A DNA stretch of 6,852 nucleotides from Gammaproteobacteria bacterium (GTDB taxonomy: Bacteria > Pseudomonadota > Gammaproteobacteria > Pseudomonadales > Halomonadaceae). Below are positions 5,125 to 6,852 of this stretch, piece by piece. The notes beneath the pieces were generated by a model. It was not told the DNA's origin, did no database searches, and was given only the letters and a program-made list of their open reading frames with translations. The stretch lies in NCBI GenBank assembly GCA_023485185.1, contig JAMCZP010000218.1, positions 1 through 6,852 of the forward strand, written 5' to 3'. The translations under genes and the position numbers were made by a program. The first letter of the stretch is position 1, and the number at the start of each line of letters is the position of its first letter.

Positions 5125-5841
5125 TTAAATCGGTGTCACTAAAGAAGAATTAAGTAGGTTTGCTGCACCGTCATAAATCACTCCCTTCCGCCAGGGATGG
5201 GTAGATAGCACTACCCGCCAACCGTGTTGGCTACGCTCTAAGTAGTCAAAGCATAGGCTGGCGCGCCAGCGAAGAGCGCTGTCAGTTAAGCTGCTGATTG
5301 GGGCGAACAGGGCGTCTGCACTGTCTGCCCAAGGGCGAAGGGTGATTGCCATAGCGTGGTCGCCGATTTGCAGCCAGCGCAGTTGGCCCTGCTCGTCTTG
5401 AATTACGTCTTCAACGGCATCATTGGAAAGCCGTTGCCAGTGCTCAACGTACTGACCGTGCGGATGTCGCTCTTCTAAAATGTTGCCGTCAATCCAGCGC
5501 AGTAGCCCTATATCCTTTTCCAGACTAGGGCATAGATCCTGATAGCGATGCCAGGTGCATACCCCTAGCTCACTATTGATTTGGGTAATACCTGCAAAAG
5601 CAGTGAGCCCCGCCAGCCACTCAAGCTGAGATCGGTTGCAGTCGTCTAAACCGGTGATGCCTGCAAAGTCAGGCGAGTCTGTAGGCAGGCGCAGGTCGGC
5701 ATGCCAGTGTTTGCCCTGTAGCCAGTAAACCTGAGTAGTGGTGTCGGCTTGTTGATAGGGCTCTTTAGCGGGTTCGGCGTAGAGCGTGCGCTGCCATACG
5801 CCGCGAAATGCTTGAGGTATGGCAGGCAAGTCGACGTTCAT
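5125..5841 (-). CDS. Uncharacterised protein, possibly HRI1/calycin-like
   Basis: This soluble 238-residue protein has no signal peptide or membrane segment. Landmarks are GVWQRTLY (14-21), TTTQVYWLQ (34-42), HADLRLP (47-53), FAGITQI (82-88), VCTWHRYQD (94-102) and YVEHWQRL (131-138). The alternation of short hydrophobic strands with Trp and Arg, and the order of these motifs, recall a lipocalin/calycin-like family that includes yeast HRI1 and bacterial homologues. I am working from memory and hold this loosely. No catalytic residues can be named; a binding or scaffold role is as likely as catalysis. The ATG at 5839-5841 overlaps the upstream oxygenase stop as ATGA, with a weak GGAAGA site upstream, and atzF begins 14 bases after this stop. 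Its coupling to both enzymes implies a role in the same pathway, perhaps binding a substrate or intermediate. Confidence 0.75.
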   Translation of the reverse strand: MNVDLPAIPQAFRGVWQRTLYAEPAKEPYQQADTTTQVYWLQGKHWHADLRLPTDSPDFAGITGLDDCNRSQLEWLAGLTAFAGITQINSELGVCTWHRYQDLCPSLEKDIGLLRWIDGNILEERHPHGQYVEHWQRLSNDAVEDVIQDEQGQLRWLQIGDHAMAITLRPWADSADALFAPISSLTDSALRWRASLCFDYLERSQHGWRVVLSTHPWRKGVIYDGAANLLNSSLVTPI

Positions 5842-6852
5842 AAGGAGTCTTCCTTATGCTTGCCGTGCTGGCCCAGGCTGCCTACTTCCCGGGCACCTTC
5901 GGGAAGTGCAATCTCACCCTTTGCCAAACGCTCGCGCAGGTAACGGAAGGTTTGGATAGTTTGGGCATAAAGATGATCGCCTGCTTTGAGCGATGCGTAA
6001 TGGGCTTTACCGTGGCGCTCGATTAATTCGGGCAGCGGCGCGACTTCGGTATGGTAATCGCAGGCGAAAAACAGCGGGAATGAGTAGCGCTCCTCTTTCA
6101 CTTTACGCACCCGGTGAGAGGTCGCCACAAACTCACCGCTACTCCAGATTTCCAGCATATCGCCAATATTGACGACTAATGCATCCTCTTGATACGGCAC
6201 ATCAATCCATTCGCCGGCACCGTTCATAACCTCAAGCCCCGGCGCGGTGGGTAGCAGCAAGGTAAAGCACTCATAATCGGTATGCGCACCGATGCCTTGG
6301 GCGTCTTTAGCCTCGGGATTATACGGGTAGTGAATCAATCGCAGCTGGCTGGGCGGCTTGTTGACGTGGCGCAGTAGCTGCTGCTCTTCAAGACCTAACG
6401 CCAGAGCAAAGCCGCCCATGAGTGCGCGGCCCACTTGGTAAGCGGCATCATAGTAAGCGGCGACCGGCTCGCGGAAACCTTCAAGATTGGGCCAGGGGTT
6501 GGGCCCGAGGAGTGGCGTACCCGCTAACACCTCAGGGTCGTCACTGGGTAGTTCAAAGGCAAGATCAAAGGCTTCTTTCATGTCCGGCTTTTTAGGGTCG
6601 GGCGACTCTTCACCAGGGGGAACATAGCCCCGGTGGTGGTGATAGAGGCCGATGTAGCGCTCCATTTTGGTTGCTTCAGGTTGAGCAAAGAAGCGCTTGG
6701 CTTGGGTAATTAATCCCTTGCGAAGCGTGTGATCAATCCCGTGGCCTACCATTTGAAAGAAACCCACTTCCCGCGCGGCGCGCCCCAGGGTCTCAGCAAC
6801 CGCTTGGCGGGCTGCTGCATCACCATGGAGTAAACCGCTAATGTCGATAACG
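5838..6852 (-). CDS. Isopenicillin N synthase-like Fe(II)/2-oxoglutarate oxygenase (5' partial)
   Basis: This is a non-haem iron oxygenase of the isopenicillin N synthase-like superfamily. Most relatives couple 2-oxoglutarate decarboxylation to hydroxylation. The frame runs off the right edge. The visible 337 residues begin VIDISGLLHGD and continue through AAREVGFFQMVGHGI, the usual N-terminal DIOX_N motif near the protein start, so only a few residues are missing. The iron ligands are present as H190 and D192 in AHTDYE and H246 in TSHRVR. R255 and S257 in RYSFPLFF form the RxS pair that binds the co-substrate carboxylate; numbering is from the first complete codon at 6849-6851. An internal GTG at 6765-6767 lies inside the conserved motif and is not the start. 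The substrate is unknown. Superfamily members include thymine 7-hydroxylase, ethylene-forming enzyme and plant hormone oxygenases. The overlap with the next gene and linkage to atzF suggest a nitrogen-containing substrate whose oxidation leads to urea, a ureide or guanidine (inference). The promoter lies outside the window. Confidence 0.9.
   Translation of the reverse strand, partial: VIDISGLLHGDAAARQAVAETLGRAAREVGFFQMVGHGIDHTLRKGLITQAKRFFAQPEATKMERYIGLYHHHRGYVPPGEESPDPKKPDMKEAFDLAFELPSDDPEVLAGTPLLGPNPWPNLEGFREPVAAYYDAAYQVGRALMGGFALALGLEEQQLLRHVNKPPSQLRLIHYPYNPEAKDAQGIGAHTDYECFTLLLPTAPGLEVMNGAGEWIDVPYQEDALVVNIGDMLEIWSSGEFVATSHRVRKVKEERYSFPLFFACDYHTEVAPLPELIERHGKAHYASLKAGDHLYAQTIQTFRYLRERLAKGEIALPEGAREVGSLGQHGKHKEDSL

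Noticed and set aside
6765..6767. GTG as the true start of the oxygenase
   Set aside because: The frame continues upstream to the window edge with conserved family sequence (VIDISGLL through AARE), so the GTG is an internal valine.

Overview
The window looks like the chromosome of a gammaproteobacterium of the Halomonas type. This is inferred from moderately high GC in the metabolic genes, compact operons, ordinary Shine-Dalgarno sites and the flavour of the protein sequences. No rRNA, tRNA, CRISPR, transposase or integrase is visible. The window is packed; the longest stretch without a gene is about 240 bases (1095-1333).

Left part (1-1333). The 3' end of a + strand gene of unknown function converges on a minus-strand RES-Xre toxin-antitoxin operon. 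The antitoxin has a DUF2384/MbcA-ParS-type toxin-binding domain and is translated first. The RES toxin follows with a 4-base GTGA overlap. Upstream of the antitoxin, two small palindromes of form GCAA-w-TTGC lie 22 bp apart around a candidate -10 box, as expected for an autoregulated toxin-antitoxin promoter. The same intergenic region holds a divergent + strand extended -10 promoter, with its own 13-bp direct repeat and a 7-bp dyad.

Middle part (1334-3286). A 390-residue membrane protein that I cannot assign to a family is followed by a second, unrelated toxin-antitoxin pair: a Phd/YefM-type antitoxin and a VapC PIN-domain ribonuclease. The pair has its own candidate promoter, whose -35 covers the upstream stop codon. 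The orphan membrane protein is therefore bracketed by two addiction modules. The vapC region is visibly poorer in GC than the metabolic genes, suggesting accessory DNA. A hairpin at 3242-3277 with a short U tract on the minus strand closes the region.

Right part (3287-6852). A minus-strand operon is transcribed in the order: non-haem iron oxygenase of the isopenicillin N synthase-like family (5' end beyond the window), a 238-residue protein with a possible HRI1/calycin-like character, and allophanate hydrolase (atzF). The first two overlap by ATGA and the last two are 14 bases apart. AtzF releases ammonia and CO2 from allophanate. No urea or guanidine carboxylase, biuret hydrolase or transporter lies in the window, so the source of allophanate and the oxygenase substrate are open. 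The tight coupling suggests oxidative degradation of a nitrogen-rich compound such as a pyrimidine, ureide or guanidino compound. That is inference only.

The best candidates for something undescribed are the oxygenase/HRI1-like/AtzF operon, the unassigned membrane protein between two toxin-antitoxin modules, and the RES toxin in which the usual active-site serine position reads threonine.
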